From Candidatus Hydrothermales bacterium (GTDB taxonomy: Bacteria; Hydrothermota; Hydrothermia; Hydrothermales; JAJRUZ01), in NCBI GenBank assembly GCA_039630235.1, contig JBCNVI010000003.1:124001-188000 (forward strand): DNA of 64,000 nt, written 5' to 3'. This document shows positions 62,857 through 64,000 of the stretch, in pieces. Under the pieces are notes generated by a model. The model made no database searches and was not told where the DNA came from. It was given only the letters and a program-made list of their open reading frames with translations. Every line of letters starts with the position of its first letter. Position 1 is the first letter of the stretch. A program made the translations under genes and the position numbers.

Positions 62857-64000
62857 TTAGGGAATGTAGACTATTTCATTATCAACAGGTTCAACTCCTC
62901 CTATATTATCACCATTAGAATCAAGTTTTAATCCTTCTAAATCTTTTACATCTTTGTTTATCCAAAGCCAGATTGGGTCCCTTTTATTTGAAAGTAGGGT
63001 AAGTTCTACATAGGTTCTTTTTTCTTCGTGGTGTTGTAACTTTTTCATAATAATGGGAACAGCATCTTGAAGTTGATTTCTAAATACTCTAACGGTGTTA
63101 TAGTTTATTGTGGATGTATCCATCAATTCGTCAAACCAAAAGATAACTAAATTTCCTGATCTTGAGTAACCAAGATAAGAAGGGTAATCAGTTCTTGTTA
63201 AATTTTCTGTAACAGTTGCAAAAAAGATTTGTACCCTATCTATTTCATCTTTTTCTGAAATACCGTTACTGTTACCATCAAGTGAATTTCCTGCCCTGTC
63301 CTTTAGATTTGTATTTATAATAAGCTTATAGACTTTACTATGCTCTAAGGAAAAACCCGAAAAGATAATATCTGTCCTGTTACTGGGAGAATCTATTATA
63401 ACTTTAGGGCTACCAATATTTATTTTTTTACCTGATTCATACTCATAAAGTTCAAAGGCTCCGTTGACAGAATTCCTGTCAATGTCATTAACAAAAAATC
63501 TAACATGAATGCTATCTTTTACTCCGATTGAGCCTCCAAGAAGAAAAGGGTTGGGTGAAATAAGATTAGTATAGATTCTGAAACTTGGTGGGTTATAGTC
63601 AGGATCACGAACAAAATTTCCTCTTCTTGTCCAAATTGTTATTCGATAATTATCAAGTGAACCTTCTGCATAGCCATTTCTATTTCCATCAAGAGGATTT
63701 CCTGAGAGATCCTTTGCCGTACTTTTAATTACAATTTCATATTTTGTAGAGTCAGCAAAACCTGAATTTTGTGATAGAGTGTAAATAGCTCTGTTGGAAG
63801 ATTTTTCGTAACTCCACATTCCACTTGGAACTTGTGTACCTTTTCCTCCGACTACTTTTAACTCAATAGAAGAAAGGAGTGACTGTTCTTCCATTGGTTC
63901 TGAAAAGTATATAAAAATTACGTCTTGAACATCCGGGTTTAAAGGATCAAAATCCTCTAGTACTCTATCACCATCCAGGGTAATAACAGATGTTACTGTT
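62857..64000 (-). CDS. Ig-like repeat surface protein (partial, N-terminus off the right edge)
   Basis: The frame is open to the window edge; an internal ATG at 63894 is not the true start, because the residues before it (DVQDVIFIYFSEPM) continue the domain. It holds at least three ~110-residue bacterial Ig-like (Big_5 type) units, recognised by (I/V)xFxFSEPM or WFDELMD strands and repeated calcium-like DxNxNG loops (LDGNRNGYAEGSLDN, LDGNSNGISEKDE, LDSNGDNIGGVEP). The protein ends EIVYIP. It is probably exported and surface-located; no sorting tail is seen. Confidence 0.75.
   Translation of the reverse strand, partial: TVTSVITLDGDRVLEDFDPLNPDVQDVIFIYFSEPMEEQSLLSSIELKVVGGKGTQVPSGMWSYEKSSNRAIYTLSQNSGFADSTKYEIVIKSTAKDLSGNPLDGNRNGYAEGSLDNYRITIWTRRGNFVRDPDYNPPSFRIYTNLISPNPFLLGGSIGVKDSIHVRFFVNDIDRNSVNGAFELYEYESGKKINIGSPKVIIDSPSNRTDIIFSGFSLEHSKVYKLIINTNLKDRAGNSLDGNSNGISEKDEIDRVQIFFATVTENLTRTDYPSYLGYSRSGNLVIFWFDELMDTSTINYNTVRVFRNQLQDAVPIIMKKLQHHEEKRTYVELTLLSNKRDPIWLWINKDVKDLEGLKLDSNGDNIGGVEPVDNEIVYIP

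Overview
This window is a dense, AT-rich (roughly one third GC) bacterial chromosome segment of about 65 protein genes and two tRNAs. I see no IS element, prophage or CRISPR array. The cell looks diderm: there is a TolC-type channel, a MacA/MacB-like pump, a predicted outer-membrane barrel and secreted proteins, one with a type IX-like C-terminal sorting tail. Lys/Glu-rich compact proteins, a ferredoxin-dependent indolepyruvate oxidoreductase, a K+-dependent membrane pyrophosphatase, inositol-phosphate synthase, a THI4 thiazole synthase, a DRG-type GTPase and a DUF6775 protein fit a thermophilic anaerobe of an uncultured lineage such as WOR-3/Hydrothermae. That placement is inference from gene content only.

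Layout. 1-5.8 kb: partial etfB, glyS, glyQ, then divergent thi4, a DUF6775 gene and a small exported protein. 5.8-9.6 kb: a two-gene export operon, a large Ig-repeat protein and a subtilisin sharing the same repeat module, behind tandem 14-bp repeats. 9.7-18.7 kb: clpC, nadK, recN, a CDP-alcohol phosphotransferase, queA, drg, thiI. 18.7-25.1 kb (minus strand): pyrB, hppA, pth, rplY, prs, a TlpA-like lipoprotein, and speD with an extra C-terminal domain. 25.2-33.5 kb (plus strand): rsmI, a CDP-alcohol phosphotransferase, ino1 (an inositol-lipid module), tmk, ctp, nnr, a beta-propeller protein, a sugar transferase. 33.5-41.9 kb: dprA, a HEAT protein, obg, coaD, rsmD, a Cache/coiled-coil membrane protein, a 438-bp non-coding stretch with a candidate structured RNA, an HhH/outer-membrane protein, polyprenyl synthase, tRNA-Ser and a diguanylate cyclase. 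41.9-50.5 kb: a ZIP transporter, a complete efflux set, eno-ftsB, folD, an M50 protease. 50.5-58.8 kb: iorAB, initiator tRNA-fMet, trxA, gatCAB, enoyl reductase, acyl-CoA dehydrogenase. 58.8-62.8 kb: the mnmE-jag-yidC-yidD-rnpA-rpmH cluster. The right edge holds a partial Ig-like surface protein.

The most interesting signals are in the leaders. (1) An 11-nt element with the tRNA T-arm consensus GGTTCRANYCC lies 10-31 nt upstream of six start codons (thi4, speD, ino1, the enoyl reductase, the acyl-CoA dehydrogenase, rpmH). None of these sites is in a tRNA gene, and four of the six genes have no Shine-Dalgarno sequence. (2) Six other genes (queA, drg, rsmI, the Cache protein, the diguanylate cyclase, eno) have a promoter whose -10 box ends exactly 6 nt before the ATG, so their mRNAs should be leaderless. 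(3) The remaining operon heads use ordinary GGAGG leaders. Together these suggest three ways of starting translation. The T-arm-like leader is the best candidate for something undescribed.
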